In this document: in pieces, positions 63,958 to 64,000 of the stretch
Layout: each line of letters starts with the position of its first letter
How positions within the stretch are numbered: position 1 is the stretch's first letter
Source: Actinomyces viscosus
GTDB taxonomy: Bacteria > Actinomycetota > Actinomycetes > Actinomycetales > Actinomycetaceae
Assembly (NCBI RefSeq): GCF_900637975.1
Contig: NZ_LR134477.1
Coordinates: forward strand, 248,001-312,000
Direction of reading: 5' to 3'
Length of the DNA stretch: 64,000 nucleotides
Position numbers and translations under genes: made by a program
Notes under the pieces: model-generated
Database searches by the model: none
The model's input: the letters and a program-made list of their open reading frames with translations, nothing else
What the model was told of the DNA's origin: nothing

Positions 63958-64000
63958 TGCCTTCCAACACCTCTGCATCGACCTCATGGAGCGAGGACCA
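63957..64000 (+). CDS. Start of the next operon gene, probably second ATPase (partial)
   Basis: The ATG overlaps the previous stop (TGATG) and the frame reads PSNTSASTSWSED to the window end. Too short to identify. An OppF-type ATPase is expected here from operon order only. Confidence 0.5.
   Translation, partial: MPSNTSASTSWSED

Overview
The window is high-GC DNA with a dense layout, many overlapping ATGA/TGATG gene junctions, GTG/TTG starts, a tmRNA with an ...ALAA tag, an FHA-ABC transporter of the Rv1747 type and FtsEX/SmpB/SsrA in the actinobacterial order. This points to an actinobacterium. The large CDP-glycerol transferase cluster and general gene content fit Actinomyces or a close relative (inference; no 16S rRNA is present).

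Region 1 (0-10.5 kb) is metabolism and transport. It holds the end of a ThrE-type threonine/serine exporter, a large AspT/YidE-type transporter, the branched-chain amino-acid operon ilvB-ilvN-ilvC, a translationally coupled TetR-MFS pair with a clear palindromic operator, and leuB and ilvE, both apparently leaderless.

Region 2 (10.6-39.1 kb) is a cell-wall glycopolymer locus. On the plus strand run an LCP ligase, wecC (frameshifted), a TagF-like glycosyltransferase split at its start by an IS1634/IS1549-like insertion sequence with an 86-bp target duplication, tagD, three large multidomain glycosyl/glycerophosphotransferases, a GT2 enzyme and an OmpA-domain lipoprotein. Convergent to it, on the minus strand and read 5' to 3', run a small membrane protein, a WecA/MraY-type initiating phosphotransferase, a GT4 gene with a premature stop, a second GT4, an ABC-2 permease, its ATPase and a DUF6270 protein. 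A second tagD paralogue and a Tat/lipoprotein polysaccharide deacetylase close the locus. Together they suggest a teichoic-acid-like polymer that is built on undecaprenyl phosphate, decorated, exported by a TagGH-type ABC transporter and attached by an LCP enzyme. Three genes carry lesions, so in this strain the polymer may be altered, variable or decaying.

Region 3 (39.2-55.4 kb) is housekeeping: tRNA-His, oligoribonuclease, a membrane Ser/Thr kinase convergent with an FHA-FHA-ABC transporter, tRNA-Arg, two coupled dynamin-like GTPases, an SSB-like protein, a hypothetical protein, ftsE-ftsX-M23 peptidase, smpB and ssrA.

Region 4 (55.4-64 kb) has an alkylguanine methyltransferase and two FadR-type GntR regulators that share an exact 300-bp block and flank an HSL-type esterase. 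It ends with an oligopeptide ABC transporter operon (binding protein, permease, fused permease-ATPase, start of the second ATPase) carrying repeated GACGTCAGA operator-like sites. The window ends inside this operon.
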